A DNA stretch of 64,000 bases from Hymenolepis diminuta (taxonomy: Eukaryota > Platyhelminthes > Cestoda > Cyclophyllidea > Hymenolepididae): NCBI GenBank assembly GCA_900708905.1, contig CAADRB010000042.1, positions 735,288 to 799,287 on the forward strand. Reading direction: 5' to 3'. A model generated the notes under the pieces. It saw only the letters and a list, made by a program, of their open reading frames with translations. It was not told where the DNA came from and did not search any database. Positions within the stretch are counted from its first letter, which is position 1. Every line of letters begins with the position of its first letter. Positions 50,001-63,200 of this stretch are shown here, one piece after another. The position numbers were made by a program, and so were the translations under genes.

Positions 50001-53000
50001 AGGAGGCGGAGGTGAATTTACCTAACAACATCAGCGTGGCCAGCAGCAGCAGCTAGGTGAAGAGGAGTAGCACCCATATGATCACGATGACCTTCATCTA
50101 GACCTCGGTCAAGAAGTTGACGGACGACCTGCGTGTGACCACAAGCAGCAGCTATGCTTAGAACAGAACGTCCGTTCAGATCGATTGTATCCACAGCTGC
50201 ACACCAGAAAAGAAGCAATTGGACAACGTCCACGTGACCATTAACGACAGCTGCAACTAGAGCGCTTCTACCGCTCCTGTTGGCAAATAAAGAAGTATTT
50301 TTTTTAAATTGTGTGCAAGATCATTTGATAGTAGGTAATTTCTGCTTTAGTTTGTTAATGGTAGTAAACCAAGTTGGTAAATATATTTATAAATAACAGT
50401 GGTCATTTATTTTGATAAGATTTAAAAGTCAAACATTCGATTAGTTATAATTTGTAGGAACTTTAAGTTTTGCATTTCACTTAGACCCATAAAGTTGCAA
50501 TAATCCCGATAGTGAAGCTACTTATGAATTCGACCAAGTTAAGGTAGAACTAAAACTAAAGATCCTCTTCTTCCTAAAATCAGAAGACCAAGAGTCGAAC
50601 TGGAAAATTATTAATCAGCAGTCGTAGAGGAAAGAGAGAGGAGTTAGAGTAGTAGGAAGAGAGTATGAAATACTAGAGTTTGGTATGAATATCTCGCTAG
50701 CTTTTATGTGCTCGTAGTAAGGTGAGAAGAGTTGACCGATTTGTGTCCCTTTTGAGGCACTCTGTGGCAATTAGGATGGGTAGACCTCTGGGTCATCGTG
50801 TGCACACTACCCATACTATATTAAAAATATCTTAGAGGGAACGGATATACCGGGGTGATATAATTCGTCCTTACGTTTAATAGGCTGTTTAATCGGCTCA
50901 GAAAACCGCGCGCTTAGTCATTCAACGAGAGCCTTACTGGTAAAACCCCAGTTTACACGTTAGATGAATGAAACCTATTAAGTAAAGAACTTAAACCGGA
51001 TAAACCAGATTTTAGATTAAGTGTGATATTCCCATTGCCCTTCATTCCCTATTTGAACCACTCCGTTGCTTCCAGTGTTTCGTTGATTCATCATGAGTGA
51101 ATGTAAATTTTGATTTGTCACTGATAATAAAAATGAACAAGAAGCGTGCGAACGTATACGCTTTAAATTATAACAAAAAGTTGCAGATTTATGATTACTG
51201 GAGAATGTATAATTACTTGGTTGATTATTCCCTTTGAAAATGATAAAAAAATGACCAAACAATTGTTAACCTGCACTATTTGAATTTTTTGCAGAAAAAA
51301 GGGACTAAAAGTAGTATAAATGCGAAACCCTTTGCGATCTAAATAAACTCTCTCAAACATTTGTTCGGCTTCTTATGGGTTATGAGTTTGTTATGGCTTT
51401 TCTGTTACAAAATATTCTGCTTTTTGATAACTTTTTTGACCAAGCATTATGGGAATTGATGCCATTAATGGTTACAAATGATTCATCACCGGACAATGTT
51501 ATCAGGGTTGGCTATTCAGAATGGGTCGGAATCCTACGTGCATTTAAGTATTTCTAGTTACTTTGCTTTAAAATGGAAAACAAATACGCAATCAAAGTAC
51601 ACATTTGTTCATATGCTCGGAATTACGGCAATTTATGCGACCGCCATTCAGTTGTCGGCTTGAAAAGTGCTCAATATAGACATTCATCTGGGATTCTATC
51701 TTATTTTCCGAAATCTAGGCTATTTGGAGGCTAATAATGTATAACAAAATTGGTTGTAATGCTACACTTCTTTAAACATTTTTGCTGCATTGCTTTGGAG
51801 CATAATGCAAATATGTCTTAAGCATCATATTTGGTATAAAATAAATCGTCTTCAGCTATCAGCAGAGATAAGTATAGCGCCATGATCTTTTTCTAGCTAA
51901 TGGTCGGTCATAAACTATCGAAAGAGGTACAACCTATTGAAGCTTGAGCCTCAATATTCTGGTCAAGAATCTAGGGGCCAAATTCAGAAGTCTGAATATT
52001 AGAACGTCCCCCTTAATGAAATAAGCCAGCTCCTTAAGTAAAAAGGCAACAGAATGGACTCAGATTTCAGATTAAGTAAAGCTCCTCTGAATCTTAATCT
52101 AGCGCTAAATCACGTTATTAAAGCTACATTATAAGCCTGAAAAAATAGTCTTCCAACAATAGTCCTTTTTAAACGAGAACACCAAAAGTTAAGTTGGGCC
52201 ACGTAAGTAATGAAAGAGGTGGATTAACAAAACTCTCACCCTCTCTCTGAACAGCAGGGAGGTATAAGTGATAAAAATACAGTAAGGAAGAACTTATTGA
52301 AAAAAATTGTCGGTTAATTACTCAGATTTAAAATTTTCAAATAGGATTTCAAATTTATCTTAAGACAAATACATCGAAATAGATCGGGTCATAATTTTCA
52401 AAACAGTAAAACATTGCCTAGAAATGAGAGAAATATTCCTTAAGGGATAAAGAATTAGAGTGCAGGTAAGTATACAATACTTGAAGACCACTACTCTATC
52501 ATATAATTAATGTCACAAAATGAATGCATTTGTCATAAGCACGTATGATTTCCTCACCATCTCCAAAATGATTTAACTATGATAATATACTGATATCTTC
52601 CCTTTATTATTTATAATACCAAAAACAATTTGGAGATACAATTAAGGGAAAATACTGTTATAGGTGAAACAATATTAGAAAAGGATTATAGCATTTTACG
52701 ATGCTGATGGAATGTTCAGTCTCACCTTACTCGCAAACGAGGTCGTCAGTCTAGGTTAGGCACGCGTAGCCTTACATCCGTGACATAATTTGCGTGTCAT
52801 TTTTACCGTTAACTAGAATTTATTGATGAATAATATTTATTACTTCCAAAACCTACCAGCAAAATAAGAACTAAGGCGAAAGCGTGGAGGAAAGCGAAGT
52901 AAGATGTGAAAGAAGTTTTCTGTGGAGCAGAACTAAGACGTGGGAAGCCCAACAACGACATACACAAAGAAGAATTCTATCATTATCATAACGGTAATCT

Positions 53001-56000
53001 ACAGTAAATGAATCTTAATCTTCAAAAAGTTTATCATTGAATTTCTTTAATCTCTGAAGGTGACCAGTAGCGTCACAAATAGAGTTGAGCAAAATGAAAG
53101 AAAATAAAAAATTCCTCAAATTCCATGAATCTTCCACTACTTTGTCCTAATTTGAATTAATGTATACTCGTTTATTGTATATTTTCCCTGAATATATGCT
53201 TGTTTTGATGAAATAATACATACATTACATGAATATCATTAAGACTCAATCGGTCGGCAGACACTACGTCCTTCCCTTCCAATTTCTAAAACTGCCATGC
53301 GTTTGCATCTAGAATTCCAGCTGGATTTCTCAGTCTTTTAGCTATTTCAACAACTTTCGCCAACTCTATGCTATACCTGATCCGACTCGGACGTTACGGT
53401 TTCTCACGACAGTTCTATCCAGGAATCTTCTTTCAAACTCCTATCGGTCAACTCTTACAGCTAGGTACTCTAGTTGGCTCCTCTATATCGGCAACTCCTA
53501 CCAGCTTCTATCTGTGGACCTCAGCTACTTTCAGCTTTTGTAGCTCTCCTTTTCCCAGTCTGCTACTTCTTGTTAAAATAATATTCTTACTTATTCTTGA
53601 ATCTTTTGCTTACTTTTTGGAGTTATACATTAGAAACTCTAGTATTTACCTTGTAACAACTGATTGCATCAAATATTACCCGTTTCCTTATCCTATGTTT
53701 TTCAAATGTTCTGGTATATAAATTAAATATTTTATGAATTAGTTTAAAAAATTGACTTACCTGTCAACCATGTCGACATCAGCATCGGCTTCCAGACAGA
53801 GTTCGCATATGTCCCGCCTACCAGTGTTGGCAGCGCCAATCAAAGGAGTGACATGCTCCCTGTCACCGATGTTGGGGTCTACTCCAAGTTGAAGGAGCTT
53901 TGCCACCACAGCACTGTGCAGAGCTGACTGCGGAACACAAAATGCGGCAACACATAGTGCTGTCCGTCCATCTTGATCAGCGTGATTTAAATTAGCTCCT
54001 GTAAATAAAGAAAAAATATTACGATTTCGTTAATACTAATGATACGTCATTTCTTTAAAAAGGTAGATGCCGTATTTTGATCATAGTAGGAGAATCAGTG
54101 GTAGTGTTACGAATAACTCTGAGAGGAAATTAAATAAAATGAATCGGATTAACATCGTATATTGGGAAGAGGCATGAATTAGCACAAGGACTTAGAAAAA
54201 GCATAGGAACAAGAGAGTAGCTAAAATACTTAGTTGCTATTAATTTATGATGAGAGTGAACTCTGTGAGTTGTGAAGCGCTAAATTCGTGAGAGTTGATT
54301 TCGTTCAGCTATCCTTACCATTACAAGTGAATAATCTTAAATTCTAACAAACGGCTCCGATAAGGATGGAATCACCACCTAATATTTTAAATTTGATCCA
54401 TTAGTTTGTATGTCCTCTCTTTTGTAATCATACGACTTTAAATTAGATGAAATTATGAAAGTGTAAATGATTGCAAACTTCTGCCCCGTAAAACCAACAT
54501 CTGCAAAAATTTGCTCAACGAAAGCTCTCGAAATCTGAAAAATCAAAATATTGAGTGCAAAGAGATCCAAAATACAGCTGAAGCATTGCAGTTACCTTGG
54601 TCTCAAGACTGAAACTTCCTATTTGCCTTTCTCATCCCACTTGGCAAATAAGTTACTTAAAGCTCTATTTATTATATAAAACCTTCAGTTCGAACAAATT
54701 AAACAAGTTGCTACTAGTGCAATACAACAGCTGTGAATTAGTAAAATTTTCATCCAGAGGGAAATTCCGTGCAGTTTATGAGCATGACAAATCATTATTT
54801 ATATCGAAGAAAACATCCTTGAACGATTGGATGTTAATGGTCGAATAATAGCAGACATATCCTCTAAAACAGACCCAACTAAATGCCAGGTGTGCCAAAG
54901 GCATAATACACCGCATAATTCTTACCAATGATAGGGGTATGGTTGTAATCTTCGAGCTTCATATCAACCGTCCAACTTCCCACAATGTGCACGGAATTTC
55001 TATACTCCTACTCTCTTCTCTCTCTAGCCACCTACATTCAGACATTTGTATTCCATTACAGTGTGTACGTCTATCTAATAAACTCCTATTTTACTCAGAC
55101 TACTCACAAGGNNNNNNNNNNNNNNNNNNNNGGGGGAGAGGGTTAAACGTCCGTATGAAATAGTTAATGCTCAAGTTGAATTCATTTCATTGTAATTTCC
55201 ACATCTAAATTTTCTAATCGCATTCAAATTCCCACGGCTGCTAATTAAATTTCAACTTCAAATGGCTGGAGTTCTTATTCAGCACCAAACCATTTTAGAG
55301 AAATTTGAATTTCTTATTATATTTAATTATAAAATGGGTTCCTACTTTGAAATTTATGACAAAATGGAAAATGAGTCAATAAATCCTTAAAAATGTATAT
55401 ATCTAAGTTAAGACATTTCAAATTCCACAAAATTGAAAGCTTTCGCCATTTCAAGTAAAATATTTAAACTTTAAGAAACAGTCAAGAGATTTGGATATAA
55501 TAAGAAGGTATAGGAATGCTGGTTTGTGGTCCCAAACTGGGACCGAAGGAAATTGGGAATCAATAGAAAAAGAGCAAAATTCCAAATGTATACTCACATT
55601 AGCTGTTTGCTGATAATGGCTTTAGAAACGGTTTACTAGTGCGATTTTTAATCACTTGATGTATGTGTTTTGGTCCTGTTCTCAAGCTTCTTTCTAATTC
55701 ATTCTTATACCTTATTGTTGACCCGAATTAAAAAGTACATGATTAGCCATCCACATCACTGTAGGTACACAGATGAGCATTGATGTGCATGTTGACCACT
55801 GCACCTTGTTGAACGTAAAATTTTTATCTTCCAATTCGCACTTGGGTATCTAATAGTGAAAGGAACAACTGATTATGAGTGTGTAGGAAAATCTTTGCGG
55901 GAAAGATTTATTGCAGAATAACAGAGTCCCACCTTCATGTTTATTTCACAGGTCTCTTCCCTCTGGACTTGAAAATGGAAAATACGTTCACTGCCTTACG

Positions 56001-59000
56001 AACCATAGCAATGATATAAATAGGAAGGAAAAAGGTAACCGGTTTTTAATATTTGTTGAATCACAGGGAGAGGTCCGTGTACTCGGACAATAACCTCAGA
56101 AACATTCCCTCTTTTCGAGGATTGATTGATGACTTGGATACGTCTAATTCCAAAAATCATATTCATAAAAGATTCGTTTTCTCATCATTTGCATTTGAGA
56201 TAGAGCAGTTTTAAAATCGCAATAATCAAAAGGGACCCTAAGGTGTTTTTAGTACCAAAGTATTTTGGGTTAACTATCTAATTCCCACAATATGAATTTT
56301 CTATGCATTAACTAATTTGCCTAATCAAACATTTCTTTGAAGATAAATGTTTTATGTAAGTCAAAAAAGCGTTTTAATAGATACAGTTTAAAATGGATAA
56401 GAGATGAATACTTGGTTATCCATCCACGTAGCCATATTAGTAAATACTTATGTATTTTCCTTTTAAATAAAGGATTGAAAATTTCACGACCTCTTATCTT
56501 TTAAGCGATGCTCATTAAATCTGAACCGAGCTCTCGAAATGATGAGCTTTTGTGCTCCTCCTTGATGCAGCAGTGTACCTAAGTCGACCCACATTCTGTT
56601 AATAAGCAATCTGGTGAAATAATGGCAAACAGACACATAAAAACACTGTCCTATCAAAAATAGACGTACTCAGCTACTCCCCTGACTTTTAACGTTGGAC
56701 AGGTTTGGGCTGATAATATAGCGGTCCAACAGCAGGAAGGGCTAATCGTATTCGGCAATAAATCCATTATATAAACCCCCTAAAATGTTTTCAACTGTGA
56801 AATATCAACCAAATGTTGAAAATCAAGATTAAAAGTGAAGCATTTATTATTACACAAAAGGAATATGTATCCAAAAGAAAACTTTAACACAGGCACGGAT
56901 TAATTTAGGAGATAAATGAGGATTTCTTAACGGACAAACCAGAATCAAAGCAAAATTCTTCAGCTGATTAAGAAGATTTTACAATAGCTGTCATGCTAGA
57001 ATTTATAATTAGCAGAACTAAATATAGATTAGAATTTGAACCCTTGTTTCTAAAATGAGAAAATTGGCGATAAATTTCAAGGTTTACTTGGTTGACTCAA
57101 GGGGTTTCGAACCAGTTTCGTTCAATATACCAAATGCATATGTAATCACTACGACAACGGCAAACCTTTACTGATCGCAATTTGACTAAATGAAGGCAGC
57201 GCCATGACAACTTTTGAACCCATCAAATTTCATCTCTTTTCTCCATTAATTTTCAAAGTACTTTCCAGATGACGTTATCTTGATCTGAAATCAGCTGGCA
57301 ATGGGTTGATTTCTTTAGCCGTAGTAAAACTAATAAAAATAATTTATAGGAGTGAATCGTTCTCAATAAGATTTGAGACCTTTTTATAAAAGGTTGCTTA
57401 AGATTCTAGCTCATTCTATTTGTAGAATTCATATGTTTTGAATAAAAAGGAAACATTTTTATCCAAGAAAAAATAAATCAACATTTTATTGTAAAGTATT
57501 CTTAGCATTTCCAATTTGTTAAAATGAACTCAAATTATGGGCCGTTACCTTGTAGGCTTTTGGGTAAATTACTGAAATTTGCTTAATTCCGTGTTAGGCT
57601 ATTTTGCGAGACTAACAAGATGAATATTATTTTAGCACCATGTTATATTCGTGAATTTATTCAAATCATTATTTTTTCCTTCATTAAATATACATATGTA
57701 CAGTTAGATAAACTGGTTTTTTTCCTGTACTTTTATGAAAACGAACTGTGGCATCTGAAAGCAATTTTTAACGGGAAAATTATTCCAGAATTGGGTAAAC
57801 AATAAAAATAACTGATTTGGAAACAATAGATAGCTGTATATATCTGATTGGTGTGCAAAAAGTATGTAGTTAGAGGAAATCTGATACAAAATAGATTTCT
57901 GCCTTTTTTCCATGCAAAACAAATTTAGATTAAAATGTTCTAGAAAGATTCAAAGCAAAGAACGGCCACTTTAACAAAACATTAAATTATTCTGAATTAA
58001 GTGAAATCTTAAAAAACTGAGAATTAGAAAAACGAAAAGACTAAATGATTGTATTATAAATGACACAAAGGCGTCAATCAATGGAATTCTTCATCGGCCG
58101 GATCTCGGCGACTTCTTCCAATGTTTCGACCTTCAGGAATTAATTCCGAGGCTCCTGAACGATTTCATTTCATTATAGACCTTCGAACAGCTGAATAATT
58201 ATAGTCTATATACATTCGCAGTGTTAAAAGGTAATTTATGCATTTTATGTATTTATTTTATTGAATTTTTATATCGGTGACGCATTGGTCCCATCAGCAC
58301 ACATCAAACTGGCTAATATAGAGGGTTGCACCTGGAGGTTTCATGATGTCACTCTCTGCCGAAGATGAGCGTTGAAAAGCTCCTTCCTACGTAGGCTTTG
58401 GAATTATTATATCTCACCTAACTTTAGGAAATATTACATTAATTCTATTTGTAATTTACTTTATAAAAACTGATAGTGACGCGAATTTTTTCTTTATATC
58501 AAGAGTAAATAAAAAAATCAGATATCGTTTAATATGCGATTCCTAATTTGTAGTTTTATCAACTAAGATGCATAATGATAATTTTCATAAGTTAAACTGG
58601 CATTTTGAAGCAATTTAACAATTTTTTCCGTTTTAATACCATCTCAATCAACAGTGATAAAATTTAGATCCATTCTCAAATTGCTCGTCCGTGTAATTTA
58701 CTTACCAATCTTAGAACGATATTGAAAGACAATGGAAAAGGAAAATTTTCAAATGTAGCGATTTCTGTTTGTAGGAAATTTTTTTAAATATGGTATATAA
58801 TTATTCCTGAACATTATAAACGTAGTGAAAACATTTTAATTTTAAGGTAATTATTCGTACCTAAAAGGTTTATATTGAAGGGTGAATCACTTCGCATTTC
58901 CTAAACCCTAAGTTATCTAGTCTAGTGACGCTTAATCTTGCGGTGACCTCAAGTTGCCGTACGGAGCCATAATTTGTCCTCAAATTGTTTATTTTAATTA

Positions 59001-60245
59001 GCGGGACAAGCTAATTAAGTGAACCTCGAATGAGCGTTGTCTAAACCTGCGGTAACCTCAATTCCCCACAAAAACCACTTCAATCTGTTTAATCTACTTC
59101 TACTTATTTTTTCCTTGAAACTAGGTAAATACAGACGGCACCACTTATTACTTAGAGTCCCTCGGATCAAATTCTGAAGTTTGAATATCGAACAAGTTGG
59201 ACATGCGGGTTCGAACTCTACCTATTAATTGTAAAACACTAACCTGAAAAATTCCGATTCCATATCAAGAGCCTTGACACCTTGATTTTCAAGCTTTTCT
59301 TCTACCTGACCACTCTCTTTCGGCCGTTTATTTGTCCCTTACTTTTAGGCGCTTGCCCATGGTTAAATATTGTAAACTTTCATATCTTTGCGATAATTAT
59401 TGTATTTCATATACCATATATAAAATACTGCATTTAAAAATTTTATTATAGTTTTAAAACTAAATTCATGGAATTAGAATCTCTTAATAAAGTTAAAATG
59501 ATTATTCTTGTATAGTAATAAACTGGGAAATCGAATCTGTTATCTGAACGCCTAAAGAATAATCTATTGCATGTTAGTGGAAAATATTCAACTTTCGACA
59601 ACCCTCTATACAATCAAAACAAGAAAACAGAGTACCGATGTTCAAATGACATTCCATTCATATGGACGACCAGTGGTAAACTAAGCCAGTACATTAGATG
59701 AGATTATAGCTTAAGGATAGGAAAGTACTGTTGACGATGTACCAAACAAGATCAAGGCTGTGAGGCTATCGAGTTGTGCAGCGTTTAAATCAATAATGAG
59801 ACTACGTCAATCATTGAAATGAAACCATTCAGTCAAAGATTATGTAAGTGAACGTGCTCGAATCGTAAATTAAAATAATTTAAATATATTTTTTCTCCAA
59901 ATGAAGATAACACAATTTAGCAAAATACAACACCATTTTGGTGCTTTAAAGTTTGATACATTAATATAAATTTAAAATGAACGAATGAATTGTATGATTT
60001 GAATAAAGTATCCGACTCACCAGCGTCAGCTAGAATGTCAATGATTTCAACACATCCCATATAAGCGGCAGCAATCAGAGGTGTCCGACCCTCAGTGTCT
60101 GGCCGATTAACATCAGCTCCGGCCTCCAGTAATCGATGCACTATGTCCGAATGTCCGGCCCAGGCAGCCGCCCTCAAAGCGGTCCGGTTGTCTGGACCCA
60201 TTATGTCCACGTCGACTCCCGATTCCAGAAGTAAGTTTACAACGT
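41035..60245 (-). CDS. ANKRD50: Ankyrin repeat domain-containing protein 50 (ANKRD50), 3' nine exons
   Basis: ANKRD50 is linked to SNX27-retromer endosome-to-surface recycling. Minus-strand exons in order: 60245-60021, 53998-53761, 50276-50022, 49949-49544, 48213-47974, 45526-45329, 44529-44151, 42251-41787, 41720-41035 (TGA). Every phase matches, giving 1029 residues; 5' exons lie beyond 60245. The ankyrin run follows human ANKRD50 in order and wording: [115 protein letters not shown]. Two insertions interrupt the array: about 60 residues in the fourth exon here (about 49660-49840) and a basic/Gly segment in the fifth (about 48075-48150). After [11 protein letters not shown] the tail is long, Pro/Gln/Ser-rich and probably disordered. 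It ends HTETHI, a class I PDZ-ligand form. The fit to ANKRD50 is much better than to generic ankyrins or TANC. Confidence 0.93.
42252..44150 (-). other. ANKRD50 intron 7 (in window) with a candidate opposite-strand exon
   Basis: A 1.9-kb intron, AT-rich. Its only notable content is the plus-strand frame at 43318-43479, described separately. Confidence 0.5.
43318..43479 (+). CDS. Candidate plus-strand exon with one membrane helix, unknown gene
   Basis: After a good acceptor (TTTATTTCCAG ending 43317) a 53-codon frame runs to TAA at 43477-43479. A basic stretch ([11 protein letters not shown]) is followed by a hydrophobic helix (about 17 residues, [16 protein letters not shown]) and a polar tail ending [10 protein letters not shown]. 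This has the shape of a single-pass or C-terminal membrane segment. A strong donor (GTGAGT at 43331) would instead make a 13-bp microexon. It lies inside an ANKRD50 intron on the opposite strand. No family match, and it could be chance. Confidence 0.25.
   Translation, partial: EQKRRECFIIRYDITVVVTILISLLICVLSYDVRTQLEALAASNWNRLQWNLK
45527..47973 (-). other. ANKRD50 intron 5 (in window)
   Basis: A 2.4-kb intron. Open frames here (45929-46219 plus, 47164-47451 minus) have no coding character or splice support. Nothing else seen. Confidence 0.4.
48214..49543 (-). other. ANKRD50 intron 4 (in window)
   Basis: A 1.3-kb AT-rich intron in which I see nothing notable. Confidence 0.4.
50277..53760 (-). 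other. ANKRD50 intron 2 (in window), 3.5 kb
   Basis: It contains a repeat fragment at 51965-51995 that matches 59167-59195, and a more base-balanced block at 53300-53590 holding a 117-codon plus-strand open frame without family match. A minus-strand frame ending at 51017 ([11 protein letters not shown]) faintly recalls the end of the 29720 frame. Confidence 0.35.
55112..55131. other. Small assembly gap (20 N)
   Basis: Twenty N followed by a G run, inside the 6-kb ANKRD50 intron. Confidence 0.99.
57101..57162 (-). repeat. tRNA-like SINE head or tRNA pseudogene
   Basis: The minus-strand sequence has an A-box-like CGTAGTGATTACATATGC and, about 27 bases on, a B-box CTGGTTCGAAACC. The spacing fits a tRNA, but a clean cloverleaf (acceptor pairing) cannot be drawn, so a SINE head is more likely than a functional tRNA. 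Confidence 0.4.
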
Positions 60246-63200
60246 CTGAAATTCGAAAACATATTGAGTTAGTTATCAGCCAACTGTTCTTATCTTTTAC
60301 ATTTCCCATAAGCAATTGCAAGCTTGTTCATCCAGTTCTGTTCCCTATTTCAAAACTTTTCTAATTCTAAATTGATCTGGAAGTTATACTGAACTACACT
60401 TTTATCTGCAATATTATTAGAGTAATATCAACGTAATAAGAGTCTCAAGCCTCTTGATGGAAAGCATCCACCTTATAAGTGGAAAAATAATATTTTGATT
60501 GCTCTTGATGGGAAACTCGCTACCACCTTCCTGGCCAGCTTAAACCATTACGATGATTGTTCACTAGAAATGCCTTGATGCTTCTCTAAACCGAAACCAC
60601 TAACTTATCAGGTTTTTTGTTCGAGAATAAATGATACGAATCGGCCCACTCGGTTAATTAAAATATCCAAATTTAATTTAAATGGGATGCATAAAACGAT
60701 GGATGGATACCTCCACGTCTCTGAAATATCTACCTTACGTCATCGCAGATTACTAAAGTTTAATTATCTTGTCCTCATAGTGATGCGTGAAATTGTCAAC
60801 CTTATTGTGACCCTAGGCTCTCTAAGGATAGACATCATGTGTCCTCTAGTGGCCCATCTTCATCGATCAGAAAGGCTAAGCATACCTCGGATGATGGTTT
60901 CAGAGGCACAGCTGACTCAGCGATGTTTCGGAACCAGTCCTGTCCACACTACCCCTTCCTTTTCCTACAACCCCCTGTCCAATTAAACCACGCATACAAT
61001 TATGTTCTCACGCGCGCTCTAATCCAACAGACGAATATAAATAGCCTTTCAATACACACACCCCATACACACATAGACTGTCGCTTGTTAGATACATCTT
61101 CCTTCGCTCCCTCCTTTCCTCTATTTTCCTATGCCCCTGGATGTCACTATTATGGTTCGTTAAATACATCTTGGTATAATCAACTCTTGGTCTTTTTGTT
61201 ACTTATCTACTGTTAGCCTCCTACTCTAACCACAACATACTATTAAATCATATTCGAACGCAAATGAGCATTCTATAAGCTTTTTTATAATTTTTCCTAA
61301 TTTATAGAGGAATTTGAAGGAAGTAGAGTTATCGCGTGCCTACTCTAATTTATTTTCTCATTTACATTTCCGTGGCCAATGAAATGCCGTGGAAAGCCAA
61401 CTAGACACCTAATTGGCTAAGGCATGCTTTCCCATTGTTACGCAATTGAATTAATTCCAGGCTTTTTCATTTTGTCAAAATACACATGCACATAATTACG
61501 TTTAATTGTAAATTTTATATCATTTTATTTGAAATTAGCAATTAAGTACTCAGAAATCTCGTTGTTATTAGTCAGAAATTGATTTTTATTGCAGTCTTAC
61601 CGATTAAATACTATTAACTTAATTTCGCCATTTTTTTCAAAATCAGAAATCAAAAACCTTTTCTTTGTTATACTTTTTTGTGTGTTCAGTGAGGCGAACT
61701 TTCCCATTATAAGGTTTTACAACAACATACGCTCAACAAATGGCATCTTTTAAGATGCATAATTCTTCAAATATTTCAATCAGTTTAACAATATTTCCTT
61801 TTGAGAAATTAAAAACACCTGATTCTATTATTACTGCTCATGACATTAGGACCATGGGGAAGCATATAGATAAGGGAAATGGCAACTGAGTCGAGTAAAA
61901 TATAAAGCAGGTGTTGAGGTCATGATGAGGTTTGCAATTAAGTAAGGGCATCAAAAGTCTTACCATGGTAATTTTGAGAATGTTGAGTTTTCCATGTTCT
62001 GTTAATGGTTCAAATTTTAATGCCTTAATTTCTAAATTTTAGAGTTTGGGTTCAAGATTCACGAGTGAGATCGCGTCCATGATATTCAAAGCTTGTAGAT
62101 CGGTTGATTTAATTCAGTGGTCAGTCATGTCACCTCGATTTGCTTGTAGCTTCTTGCAGCCCAGAACGGGTAGATTAGACTGACTAACTAAAGCAACCTG
62201 ACTTTAATTCGAATTAACGATTCTCTCCGAAGCAATAATTATTAGATTGGTACCACCGTCCAGTCTTAAAAGCCTGTACACTTCTAGACGTCGACTTTAT
62301 TCACAATCAAGCGAATTTGAACTAATTTGTTAAATATTTTATATTAAATTTGTGAATCTGATAAGGGGTCATTCAAAATACTTCCCTCATTACTAAAAAT
62401 GTGAAACTGCGTTTATACGGAATCGACAAATTTAGGGTTAATTGAACACAATTTCTTAGGGTGAAGAGAAATTCTACATATCTGGACCCTATTCATCGAT
62501 CTCCCCTCTCTTTTCTCGCCAAAATTCGTACTGTCAGCTTTAACTCTCTCCCTCTCACCTGTATTTTTGCTTGGAACACATTTCGATAACATATTTTGCG
62601 CCTATAAAAAGTCTGTAGAAAATACCAATATTTTGACTCACGTCCATCTTGTATCTTAAATGCTATGCAAGGGCGTTTTTACCGCCAACTGAACTAATGA
62701 AGAAGACATAGGGTCAACCCTTCGCATATAATAAATTTCCTTTTGCTCTGTTTACGTTTGCCCAACTCTCACTTACCTTATCCTTCTTATGTTCCCGCAT
62801 TCCTATCTTGGTGTTCATTACATCTTTGGTTCAAAGTCATATCTTTGTTTTTGCGACTGTGACCAGTTCACTTTTATAAGATTTACAATGTTAGGTCGTT
62901 TTGCCTTCTCAACCACTGAGAAAAGATAATTGAAGCGTCAAGACCTGATTAAAAAGACAGTCACTAAAACCTGAAAATTTTCGGCAAGCATGAAATTTAA
63001 GTTTTGTAACATGAAAAACCTATTCAGTAAATTTTGTACAACCTGATTCCAAAAATCAAATGAAGTAAGACTCTGATACCTTGACGTTGTCTTCGGTATC
63101 TTTTTGATCTCTTCCACTCTATCATTTATTGAACCGATTTCGATTGCTTCCGACAATTAGAAATTGTTATTTTTTGTATTACTGCGGATAGTATTAATAA

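Larger units (their letters stand above)
53999..60020 (-). other. ANKRD50 intron 1 (in window), 6 kb, repeat-bearing
   Basis: It contains a 20-N gap (55112-55131), a tRNA-like SINE head (57101-57162, minus), a GC-richer likely transposon fragment (about 58060-58400), and a diverged tandem pair (58930-58957 and 59039-59067). No exon could be supported. Confidence 0.4.

Noticed and set aside
53368..53721. 117-codon plus-strand open frame in an ANKRD50 intron
   Set aside because: No family resemblance, no splice or promoter support, and a pyrimidine-rich composition that gives long open frames by chance.
60687..61216. Plus-strand open frames of 99 and 125 codons
   Set aside because: They lie in an intron of a minus-strand gene, overlap each other in different frames, and show no protein-family features.
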